Positions 1 to 5,533 of a stretch of DNA of 5,533 nt are shown piece after piece; within the stretch, counting starts at the first letter, position 1; each line of letters starts with the position of its first letter. The notes beneath the pieces are model-generated. The model had not been told where the DNA came from. It worked only from the letters and a program-made list of their open reading frames with translations, and did no database searches. Source of the DNA: Candidatus Omnitrophota bacterium (GTDB taxonomy: Bacteria > Omnitrophota > Gorgyraeia > Gygaellales > Profunditerraquicolaceae); the NCBI GenBank assembly GCA_026387485.1, contig JAPLLQ010000123.1, positions 1 to 5,533 on the forward strand. Reading direction: 5' to 3'. The position numbers and the translations under genes were made by a program.

Positions 1-4
1 TCTT

Positions 5-1261
5 CTAATCTAACCATGGAATTTTACGATTGGTTATCAGGTTTACCGTACCCAAAATACTGAATATACACCCTACTGCAATCAAAATATAAAGATGCGG
101 GAACCTCTCTGCCAACAAGCTACTAATAAACATGAACAAAAGAAATCCTAAATGCATTACTATTTCGAGCGAGCTGAAAACCTTGCCCATCATCTCATTA
201 TCGCTGGCTTTATGGATTATGGTATTGGAAGCAATCATAATCGGCGAAATCACTATGCCTAAAACAAGAGCCAGGGCTGCCGCAATTAAAAAATAAGGGT
301 GGTAATATATGGTTAAGGCAAAAATGATCAGCATTATGCCGCTTAATACTAAAGAGGAAAAAATTATCTTATATTGAGATAAGCGCTGGCCAAAGCGGCC
401 GTAGACAAGCGAGCCCAAAAATAATCCTATACCTAAAAACATCACCAAAAGCCCCAAGTCTTTTGTTGCGGAATGCAGGGCCTGCTGGACAAAAACAATT
501 GCTACCACGTAAACCGCGCCCAATGCCGCCCAAAGGATAAACATTATGCCTGCGGTAAGCCGGATATCCTTATTTTTGATAAAATATACTACACCTTCCT
601 TAATCTCCTGAACTACAGATTTCCTAATTACCGCTGCTATATCCCGGCCTACATTTTTAAGGCTAATAGTAGAGTGGTTAAATTTTTTGGCAATACAAAA
701 TATGAGCGTTCCGGAGATTAAGAAACTAAAAGCATCCAGATAAAAACCGCCTTTTGCCCCCAGCCATTCTACAATCACGCCGCTTATACCGAAACCCAAT
801 ATCGCCGCGATCATTCCAGTAGTATTCACCAAAGAATTCGCTAATAATAAATCTTTTTTCTCTACTAAATCCGGGACAATCGAAAGCTTTGCCGAGATAA
901 AAAACCTGCCTATTGAAAAAGTAAAGAATACAATTATGTAGATGGTAATAAGGCTTCGCGAGTAAAACAGGAAGAATGGTATGGTAAAGACAAGTACCGC
1001 CCTTAAGAGATCGCAAAGGTACATTGTCCGGCGCCTATCCCACCTATCCACATATACTCCGGCAATCGGGCCGATTAAAAATACCGGTATGATGGTAAAA
1101 GAAAGGATTTTGGCGATCTCCATGGTTGAGCCGGGTGACCTTAAATAAACCAAGGCGATTAAGGCCATCTGGTCGAGCCTATCACCGAGCTGAGAGATAA
1201 TCTGGCCCAACCAGAGTAAAAAGAAATTACGGTTTTTTAAGACTTCGCTAAATTTAGACAT
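5..1261 (-). CDS. MFS transporter, probable drug/metabolite exporter (MFS_3/EntS-like)
   Basis: This is a complete 418-residue inner-membrane protein with about 12 hydrophobic helices in two halves of six, separated by a basic cytoplasmic loop at about residues 192-232. The motif typical of MFS proteins between helices 2 and 3 is clear: G64-P-I-A-G, then D72-R73 and R76-R78. A degenerate copy (LGSLVYGRFGQRL) sits between helices 8 and 9, as expected from the internal duplication. The short N-terminus followed directly by helix 1 (FFLLWLGQ) and the central EIKEGVVYFIKN segment resemble the EntS/MFS_3 group, whose members export siderophores, macrolides or other small molecules by proton antiport. 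The substrate cannot be read from sequence. The ATG at 1261 is the only sensible start because helix 1 begins at about residue 13. No Shine-Dalgarno is present, and the tRNA-Thr gene ends 7 bases upstream. The stop is TAG. Family confidence is high; specific function is unknown. Confidence 0.93.
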   Translation of the reverse strand: MSKFSEVLKNRNFFLLWLGQIISQLGDRLDQMALIALVYLRSPGSTMEIAKILSFTIIPVFLIGPIAGVYVDRWDRRRTMYLCDLLRAVLVFTIPFFLFYSRSLITIYIIVFFTFSIGRFFISAKLSIVPDLVEKKDLLLANSLVNTTGMIAAILGFGISGVIVEWLGAKGGFYLDAFSFLISGTLIFCIAKKFNHSTISLKNVGRDIAAVIRKSVVQEIKEGVVYFIKNKDIRLTAGIMFILWAALGAVYVVAIVFVQQALHSATKDLGLLVMFLGIGLFLGSLVYGRFGQRLSQYKIIFSSLVLSGIMLIIFALTIYYHPYFLIAAALALVLGIVISPIMIASNTIIHKASDNEMMGKVFSSLEIVMHLGFLLFMFISSLLAERFPHLYILIAVGCIFSILGTVNLITNRKIPWLD

Positions 1262-1268
1262 AATTTTA

Positions 1269-1341
1269 AGCCGATGGGGGGAGTCGAACCCTCGACCTTG
1301 ACTTTACGAAAGTCCTGCTCTACCAACTGAGCTACATCGGC
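1269..1341 (-). tRNA. tRNA-Thr (anticodon CGU)
   Basis: The minus strand folds as a full cloverleaf: a 7-bp acceptor stem GCCGATG/CATCGGC, a D arm GCTC/GAGC with AGTTGGTA loop, an anticodon arm with loop TTCGTAA, a 5-base variable region AGGTC, and a T loop TTCGACT. Anticodon CGU reads ACG, so the identity is threonine. The core closely resembles E. coli tRNA-Thr(CGU), including the unpaired G27/A43. The T stem GAGGG/CCCCC contains one A-C mismatch. The discriminator base is U (position 1269), and CCA is not encoded, so CCA must be added after processing. An extended -10 promoter lies just upstream, and the MFS gene follows immediately on the same strand with no terminator between them. Confidence 0.97.
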
Positions 1342-1355
1342 AAGGAATTGCAATA

Positions 1356-1385
1356 ATTATAGCAACTTTTAAATGAATAGTCCAA
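1356..1385 (-). promoter_or_regulatory. Predicted sigma-70-type promoter for tRNA-Thr (and probably the MFS gene)
   Basis: On the minus strand a perfect TATAAT lies at 1361-1356, preceded by TG one base away (TGCTATAAT), which makes an extended -10 element. A weak -35 match, TTGGAC, lies at 1385-1380 with an 18-base spacer. Transcription would start near 1350-1348, a few bases before the tRNA 5' end at 1341. No other promoter or terminator is visible between here and the MFS start, so the same promoter probably serves both. This is prediction from consensus only. Confidence 0.65.
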
Positions 1386-1396
1386 GAAAAAAAGAT

Positions 1397-1424
1397 TTGA
1401 CAAGGCTAAAAAAGATGTTAAACT
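1397..1424 (+). promoter_or_regulatory. Predicted sigma-70-type promoter upstream of the cold-shock gene
   Basis: A perfect -35 TTGACA (1397-1402) is followed after 16 bases by TAAACT (1419-1424), a four-of-six match to the -10 consensus. The predicted start is near 1431. It points towards the cold-shock gene at 1635, but the strong terminator hairpin at 1481-1529 intervenes. The promoter therefore either makes a roughly 100-base RNA or feeds an attenuated leader. Confidence 0.55.
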
Positions 1425-1430
1425 TAATCT

Positions 1431-1529
1431 GTAAAGAAAATTGCAAGGAGAAGTTAAGATTTTTTTCAAAGTAAACAACAAAACCGTAAAGCGAAACTCA
1501 TTTTAGAAGAATAGCTTTACGGTTTTTTT
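1431..1529 (+). ncRNA. Candidate short RNA or attenuated leader upstream of the cold-shock gene
   Basis: This is inferred only from a predicted promoter (1397-1424) and a strong predicted terminator (1481-1529), which together bracket about 100 bases with no ordinary coding sequence. The interval contains a good Shine-Dalgarno, AAGGAG at 1445-1450. No ATG, GTG or TTG lies at usable distance behind it. An ATT codon at 1459 opens 15 codons that end with TAG at 1504-1506, inside the terminator loop. It could be an independent small RNA or a terminating leader of the cold-shock mRNA. I recognise no known RNA family. Confidence 0.3.
1481..1529 (+). terminator. Strong intrinsic terminator hairpin upstream of the cold-shock gene
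   Basis: The arms AAACCGTAAAGC (1481-1492) and GCTTTACGGTTT (1514-1525) are perfectly complementary over 12 bp, with a 21-base loop. A run of seven T (1523-1529) starts within the 3' arm. The plus-strand direction is favoured. On the minus strand the following tract is interrupted (TTTTGTTGTTT), so termination there would be weaker. No full-length plus-strand gene lies upstream, so its natural client is the short transcript from the 1397-1424 promoter. Confidence 0.75.
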
Positions 1530-1540
1530 ATGTATATTAA

Positions 1541-1605
1541 GATCCCTCGCGCCAGAGTAATAAAATTAGTAGCGATCGGGATTAACTCGCAGCATCAAAA
1601 GATGC
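1541..1605 (+). promoter_or_regulatory. Structured 5' leader of the cold-shock mRNA (two predicted hairpins)
   Basis: Two stem-loops can be drawn in the 105 bases between the terminator and the start codon. The first pairs GATCCCTCGC (1541-1550) with GCGA and GGGATT (1572-1575 and 1578-1583), leaving a 2-base bulge (TC, 1576-1577) and closing with one G-U pair. The second is a compact GCATC-AAAA-GATGC hairpin (1592-1605), ending 10 bases before the Shine-Dalgarno. Structured leaders controlling translation by temperature are known for cspA-type mRNAs. Whether this one does so is inference. Confidence 0.4.
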
Positions 1606-1615
1606 AAGCTCATTG

Positions 1616-1624
1616 AGGAGGTGA
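1616..1624 (+). promoter_or_regulatory. Near-ideal ribosome binding site of the cold-shock gene
   Basis: AGGAGGTGA is a full match to the 3' end of 16S rRNA. It ends 10 bases before the ATG at 1635. It fixes the start codon and predicts very efficient translation, in contrast to the MFS gene in this window, which has no such site. Confidence 0.85.
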
Positions 1625-1634
1625 AAAGAAGCTA

Positions 1635-1835
1635 ATGGCAAAAGGTAAAGTAAAGTGGTTCTCGAATCAAAAGGGATACGGTTTTATTACCACCGAAGAA
1701 GGTAAAGACGTCTTCGTGCATTTCAGCGCCCTCACCGGCGAAGGCTATAAAACCCTTGAAGAAGGCCAAGAGGTAGAATTTGAAGTTACTCAAGGGCCTA
1801 AAGGTGACCAGGCAACCAACGTTAAAAAATTATAA
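1635..1835 (+). CDS. Cold-shock-domain protein (CspA/CspB family)
   Basis: This 66-residue protein consists entirely of one cold-shock domain, the usual length for the family. These cytoplasmic OB-fold proteins bind single-stranded RNA and DNA, melt mRNA structure and support translation, often but not always after cold shock. RNP1 is K13-G-Y-G-F-I18 and RNP2 is V26-F-V-H-F30; the stacking residues W8, F9, Y15, F17, F27, H29 and F30 are all present. RNP1 usually has F at position 15, and Tyr is a common conservative alternative. The segment after the conserved tryptophan reads F-S-N-Q-K-G rather than the usual F-N-x-x-K-G, a small variation. The gene is monocistronic: it has its own Shine-Dalgarno and structured leader, and a terminator 32 bases after the TAA stop. 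Cold inducibility is not demonstrated by sequence. Confidence 0.97.
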   Translation: MAKGKVKWFSNQKGYGFITTEEGKDVFVHFSALTGEGYKTLEEGQEVEFEVTQGPKGDQATNVKKL

Positions 1836-1867
1836 ATAGAAATAACGCTAAGCTTGGGATAAACAAT

Positions 1868-1899
1868 AAAAAACCTCCGTTTAAATCCGGGGGTTTTTT
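1868..1899. terminator. Bidirectional terminator shared by the cold-shock gene and the export operon
   Basis: The stem AAACCTCCG (1871-1879) pairs with CGGGGGTTT (1888-1896) with one T-G wobble and an 8-base loop. T1894-T1899 supplies the U-tract for the plus strand, and A1868-A1873 supplies it for the minus strand. It therefore ends both converging units. The TAA stop of the macB homologue (1900-1898) lies within the T-run, so this gene ends inside its own terminator. Confidence 0.85.
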
Positions 1900-3863
1900 A
1901 TTCATATCTTAATGCTTCAATGGGATCAAGCTGGGAGGCTTTTTGGGCGGGCATAAGCCCGAATACTACTCCTACAATTAAAGAGAATATGGTAGCAAGC
2001 ATTACTGATGACGCGGAAACCTTTACGCTCCAACCGGCAAAGATACTTATCAAAGACGCAACTGCGCTGCCTAATAAAACACCGATAATACCCCCTAGAA
2101 AGGACATCAATACGGACTCAATGAGAAATTGAACCATAATATCTTTATTAGTCGCTCCTATCGCTTTGCGCAGGCCTATTTCCCGGGTGCGCTCAGTCAC
2201 TGAAACCAACATAATATTCATAATACCTATACCTCCTACCAGAAGCGAAATAGCCGCAATCGAGCCTAACAACAAAGACATTGTTTTAGTAGTAGCTTCT
2301 AAGGTCTTCTTAATATCGGCCATGTTACGGATTTGAAAGGAATCTTCCGCATCCTTAGTAAGGCGGTGTTGCTTTATAATCAGGCGGGATATATCCTCCT
2401 GTGCCGCATCCAGTAAATCAGGGCCTTTTGCTTCCACATAGATGGAATCAACGTATTCCTTGCCAAAGACGCGAAACATTGCCGTCGTAATAGGAATGAC
2501 GGCCAGATCATCCTGATCATGAAATGAATTGGCTCCTTTTACCGGTAGAATGCCGATAACTTTAAAATTAACCAGATTCAGTTTTATGCTTTCACCGACT
2601 CGATTCACATCACCGAAGAGTTCCTTGACTACCGTTGCGCCAAGCACAATAACCCGCTAGCGCATTTTCACTTCCTCTTCAGTAACAAATCTCCCCACAA
2701 CAGGTTCAGAGGCGCGTAATACTGCGTAATCCGCGCCGACTCCTTCCACCTGGGTATTCCAGTTTTTGTTCCCATAAACCATCTGTCCCCTTCCGCTTAC
2801 CGAAGGACTTACGCTCTTTACGACGTCGGATAACTTAGCGATATCAGTAACATCCTGGAGAGTAAAACGCGTGACTGTACCAGCTTCCATAGCCACACCG
2901 TGCAACCTTGAAGAGCCGGGCCTAACTACAAGTAAATTAGAGCCCAAAGAGGCTAACTGTTTTTCAATAGATTCCTTGGCGCCTTGACCTAAAGCAAGCA
3001 TAGCAATAACTGCGGCCACACCAATTAAAATACCCAAAATGGATAATAAAGAACGCATCTTATGGGATAACATCGCGAATATTGCCTGGCGTAGATAATC
3101 CAGAAATTTTATTTCACCGGCGGTTTTATGGTGGCTTGATAAAACAGTATTTACCAATTCGTCCTCAAGAGAAACTACCTCGGAGACATTTCTTCCATCT
3201 TCTGTCCGCTGGTCAGAAATAATCTTACCATCGTGCATCTTAATTATCCGCCTGGCATGGATGGCAATCTCATTCTCATGCGTAACCACAACGACTGTCT
3301 TGCCTGTTTGGTTAAGTTTTTTTAATATATTGATTATTTCTTCTTTACTCTTTGAATCAAGATTCCCCGTAGGCTCATCAGCGAATATTATTAAAGGGTC
3401 ATTAACCAGTGACCGAGCAATCGCAACTCTCTGCTGCTGGCCTCCGGACATCTCGTTCGGCCGATGCTGCATCCTATCCTTTAAACCAACCCCCTCAATT
3501 TCTTGCGCTGCTTTCTCCTTTAAGTGCCTTTTACCGGCATAAATTAAGGGAAGTTCGACATTCTCTAATGCCGTCATCCTCGGTAAAAGATGAAACTGCT
3601 GAAAGACAAACCCGACGAACCTGTTCCTTAAAATAGCCAGCTTTTCATCCGAAAGTCTGGTTATTTCCTTATTGCCTAAATAATAAGACCCGGAATCCGG
3701 CCTATCAAGTAGGCCTAAAATATGCATCAGGGTGGATTTTCCCAGAAGGCCCCATAATAGCTACGAACTCTCCGGATGCAATACTTAATGATACATCGCG
3801 AAGAGCCCCTACTTCTGCATCACCCATCTGGTAGGTTTTATTTATATTCTTTAATTCAATCAT
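1898..3863 (-). pseudogene. macB: macB-like ABC export ATPase-permease, broken by a 5-base deletion and an amber codon
   Basis: Repaired, this would encode about 656 residues, close to E. coli MacB (648). It is the ATPase and FtsX-type permease that drives export through adaptor and TolC-type partners. The start is ATG at 3863 (MIELKNINKTY), 20 bases after the adaptor stop. In repaired numbering: Walker A at 38-46, Q-loop (VFQQF) about 90, signature MSGGQQQR about 140-147, Walker B with D164-E165, H-loop His about 197, first membrane helix 273-294 after SHKMRSLLSILG, periplasmic core, then three C-terminal helices with the conserved ERTREIGLRKAIGA stretch and the ending DPIEALRYE. Lesion 1: Walker A reads G-P-S-G then AAAATCC, where S-G-K-S-T is expected; five bases are missing at about 3740/3741, and translation stops at TGA 3707-3705 after 52 residues. 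Lesion 2: an in-frame TAG at 2659-2657, between KMR and RVIVLGATVVKELFG. Everything else is conserved, so decay is recent or the lesions are sequence errors. Confidence 0.9.
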
Positions 3864-3883
3864 AGAATTTTCTAAAAGCGACC

Positions 3884-4852
3884 CTAGCGCTTGGTCTCTT
3901 TTTTCTTCCCGAATGGCATAAAGGGGTTAGAGCCTGCGCTGTTATCCTGGGGCAAAACGTATTTTTTGCTCTTGACTGTTATTGTATCTTTTTCCTCTAC
4001 ACCGGAAATAATCTCGATATTTTTATCATCGTTTATCCCTGTCTTAATCACCCGCTTAACCGGCCCTTTATCGCCATTATTCTTAAGCAAGACGAAACTT
4101 TCATCTTTGTCTTTATGCAGCGCTTCAAGCGGAATAAGTAAAATTTTCTCTCGGCTATCTTGGATAAAATTTATAGTTGTGTTCATACCGGAGCGGAAAA
4201 ATGGCGGAACTTCCTCCGGGATGAGGTCAACTTCATATATAGTAACATTATTAACGGTTTTAGATTCATAATACATGTGTTCAACAATAGCTTTAATTTT
4301 AGTATCCGGGTAAGCATCAAGGTTGACAACTGCATTCTGGCCAACTTTTACCTTTCCTATATCCGTTTCATCAACCTGAGCCCGGACAATAAGTTGGTCT
4401 GATAAAACCACTACCGCATCAGCCGTAGTAACGGTCTGTCCGGGTTGAGTCTTAGATACGATAACCTCTCCATCAATAGACGCTAATAGCGCTATCGGCT
4501 TATAGGCCTCCTCCCAGTATTTTAATTTTGCTTCACCCTGACCCTGGGCAGCATCTAAAAGGGCGGCTCTTTCAGTTGAACTCATCCAAGCCAAAGTCTG
4601 GCCGTCCTTTACCTTTTCTCCTTCTTTAACCAATATACTTTCCACCCGGCCGCCGACCGGAGGTTTTATCTCCAGACGGTTTTTTGGCAGGACTGTACCG
4701 GTCGTAGAAATAGTATTCTGGATAGTCCCGAATGCCGGGCTTATCTCCTGGGTTATCTCACCCGAATCTTTTTTAAACCTTGATTTTACCAGCACAACCG
4801 CAGCAACCACCAAAACTATTACAATTATAGCGGAAATTATTTTCTTAATCAT
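3884..4852 (-). CDS. MacA-like periplasmic adaptor (HlyD/RND-type membrane fusion protein), short-hairpin form
   Basis: This 322-residue adaptor would link an inner-membrane pump to an outer-membrane channel. It starts with a lysine-flanked hydrophobic helix (residues 6-23) without a lipobox, so it is probably an N-terminal membrane anchor. The two lipoyl half-motifs are at about 60-90 (LEIKPPVGGRVESILVKEGEKVKDGQ) and 119-150 (IDGEVIVSKTQPGQTV). A beta-barrel domain follows at about 155-230 (VDETDIGKVKVGQ, then FRSGMNTTINF), then a membrane-proximal domain. Only about 28 residues separate the lipoyl halves, where E. coli MacA has a long coiled-coil hairpin, so the protein is shorter than MacA (371). 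The ATG at 4852 overlaps the upstream gene's stop by 8 bases and has AAGGAGAG at 4870-4863, so translation is probably coupled. The stop is TAG. The gene itself is intact, although its presumed motor downstream is broken. Confidence 0.92.
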   Translation of the reverse strand: MIKKIISAIIVIVLVVAAVVLVKSRFKKDSGEITQEISPAFGTIQNTISTTGTVLPKNRLEIKPPVGGRVESILVKEGEKVKDGQTLAWMSSTERAALLDAAQGQGEAKLKYWEEAYKPIALLASIDGEVIVSKTQPGQTVTTADAVVVLSDQLIVRAQVDETDIGKVKVGQNAVVNLDAYPDTKIKAIVEHMYYESKTVNNVTIYEVDLIPEEVPPFFRSGMNTTINFIQDSREKILLIPLEALHKDKDESFVLLKNNGDKGPVKRVIKTGINDDKNIEIISGVEEKDTITVKSKKYVLPQDNSAGSNPFMPFGKKKETKR

Positions 4853-5533
4853 ATTCTAAAGTCTCTCCTTTCGCCTGAATCCAATTTGCCTCGGCAAGCA
4901 AGGCATTAGACTGAGCGCCTAAAAATGATTTCTTTGCCTTTACTAAGTTATCTTCAATAATTATCCAGTTATCAAATGAAATAAACCCTATGGAATACTG
5001 GGCCTGGGCTATTCTTGAACGCTCTTCACTGGCAATAAGCGCCTTTTTTTGCACATTCACATTTTCTAATGCATCCTGCAGGGCTGCCCAGGTTTGTTCT
5101 AGGGTATAAATGATAGTGTCTCTTGAACTTCTCTCATTTTCCCGTAGCTGATTTAATAAAGCCTTGGCTTGGGAAACTTGAGCCACTCTTAAACCGCCTT
5201 CAAATATAGGCATTGATAAAGTAAGCCCTAAATTCCATTGGTCTCCCCGCGGATCCCAATGCGAACCGTTTTTATTCGCTCCAGCCTGTCCGGTAAGGGA
5301 GGGCGAGAAATTAGCGTAGGCGGATTTCAGGCTAAATGCCGCAGAATTCTTTTGGGCGATAAGTTGCTGTAAGGAGGGATTATTCTTGGCCAAAGCTTCG
5401 AAGTCAGGTTTTTTCTGGGCACTATCTTTAACTTCAAAATCCCCTTTTACTAGTACCGGCGCCAATTGCGAACGGCCCATCTCTTTCATAAGCTGTCTCT
5501 GGGCAACTTCAACATCTCTCTTAGCCTGATTAA
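4845..5533 (-). CDS. TolC-like outer-membrane efflux protein (OEP family), C-terminal part
   Basis: The reading frame is open to the right edge of the window. About 229 residues are visible; the signal peptide and N-terminal half lie outside, and the internal ATG at 5489 is not a real start. OEP proteins form a trimeric outer-membrane barrel with a long periplasmic helical tunnel that docks on the adaptor. Visible here are the NPSLQQLIAQKNSAAFSLK helix leading into YANFSPSLTGQAG, the strand DQWNLGLTLSMPIFEGG (the typical 'P-I/L-F-x-G-G' signature), the following SQAKALLNQLREN helix, and a long final helical stretch ending with NALLAEANWIQAKGETLEYD. These correspond to the second structural repeat of the family. 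It is the most upstream visible gene of the operon, and its TAA stop overlaps the adaptor's ATG by 8 bases. The operon promoter must lie beyond the window. Confidence 0.92.
   Translation of the reverse strand, partial: NQAKRDVEVAQRQLMKEMGRSQLAPVLVKGDFEVKDSAQKKPDFEALAKNNPSLQQLIAQKNSAAFSLKSAYANFSPSLTGQAGANKNGSHWDPRGDQWNLGLTLSMPIFEGGLRVAQVSQAKALLNQLRENERSSRDTIIYTLEQTWAALQDALENVNVQKKALIASEERSRIAQAQYSIGFISFDNWIIIEDNLVKAKKSFLGAQSNALLAEANWIQAKGETLEYD
4863..4870 (-). promoter_or_regulatory. Ribosome binding site of the adaptor, inside the TolC-like gene
   Basis: AAGGAGAG on the minus strand ends 10 bases before the adaptor ATG at 4852. It lies in the AKGE codons near the end of the upstream gene, so ribosomes finishing the outer-membrane protein would end on the adaptor's start site. 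This supports both the chosen start and translational coupling. Confidence 0.8.

Noticed and set aside
473..721. An 82-codon plus-strand frame opposite the MFS gene
   Set aside because: It is antisense to a well-supported membrane protein, has no recognisable motif, and its composition is explained by the complementary strand.
726..1016. A 96-codon minus-strand frame within the MFS gene
   Set aside because: It is an out-of-frame shadow of the exporter; the sequence has no domain and no independent start signal.
1269..1341. The tRNA as an integration site for a mobile element
   Set aside because: No integrase gene and no repeated tRNA 3' end is seen in the window; the flanking genes look like ordinary chromosome.
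1373..1474. A 33-codon plus-strand frame starting at ATG 1373, rich in Lys/Arg (MNSPRKKDLTRLKKMLNL...)
   Set aside because: It has no Shine-Dalgarno, overlaps the predicted tRNA promoter and the plus-strand -35/-10, and resembles no family I know. AT-rich DNA with runs of A yields lysine-rich frames by chance.
3261..3636. Overlapping plus-strand frames of 93 and 75 codons opposite the ATPase domain
   Set aside because: They are antisense to the conserved signature and Walker B regions of macB; nothing in them looks like a protein family.
2657..3727. Treating the middle part of macB (from ATG 3727) as a functional stand-alone ATPase-half permease
   Set aside because: It begins after the Walker A lysine and lacks the P-loop, so it cannot bind ATP normally. 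It also stops in the middle of the periplasmic domain.
3891..4402. Plus-strand frames of 126 and 80 codons opposite the adaptor
   Set aside because: They are antisense to an intact adaptor, low in motif content, and without plausible ribosome binding sites.

Overview
The window looks like a chromosomal segment of a Gram-negative-type (two-membrane) bacterium. It carries most of an envelope-spanning MacAB-TolC-type export operon, together with a bacterial elongator tRNA, a cold-shock protein and a single MFS exporter. Coding is moderately AT-rich and the stops are TAA or TAG. Nothing fixes the phylum. The short-hairpin adaptor and the overall protein flavour would suit an uncultured lineage such as Omnitrophota or a deltaproteobacterial relative, but this is a weak guess.

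Layout from left to right: (1) 5-1261, minus strand, a complete 12-helix MFS exporter. (2) 1269-1341, minus strand, tRNA-Thr(CGU), only 7 bases upstream of the MFS start codon, with an extended -10 promoter behind it, so the tRNA and exporter are probably one transcription unit. (3) 1342-1634, a gene-free interval that holds the tRNA promoter (minus), a plus-strand TTGACA/TAAACT promoter, a strong plus-strand terminator hairpin about 100 bases further on, and then a structured leader with an almost ideal Shine-Dalgarno sequence. (4) 1635-1835, plus strand, a cold-shock-domain protein. (5) 1868-1899, a hairpin with U-tracts on both strands, shared by the converging cold-shock gene and export operon. 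(6) 1898-5533, minus strand, an export operon in the order TolC-like outer-membrane protein (N-terminus outside the window), MacA-like adaptor, MacB-like ATPase-permease.

The main result is that the macB homologue is broken twice. A 5-base deletion falls exactly in the Walker A motif, and an in-frame amber codon lies in the periplasmic domain. The rest of the protein is intact and highly canonical. The adaptor and outer-membrane genes are open. As read, the pump would have its conduit but no motor. Recent pseudogenization or assembly error are both possible; a decoding trick is unlikely, because the deletion also removes two residues of the nucleotide-binding loop.

I see no mobile element, CRISPR array or novel defence-type system. 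Secondary points of interest are the tRNA-mRNA junction in front of the exporter, which leaves almost no leader, and the terminator-plus-structured-leader region in front of the cold-shock gene, which could be an attenuator or a separate small RNA.
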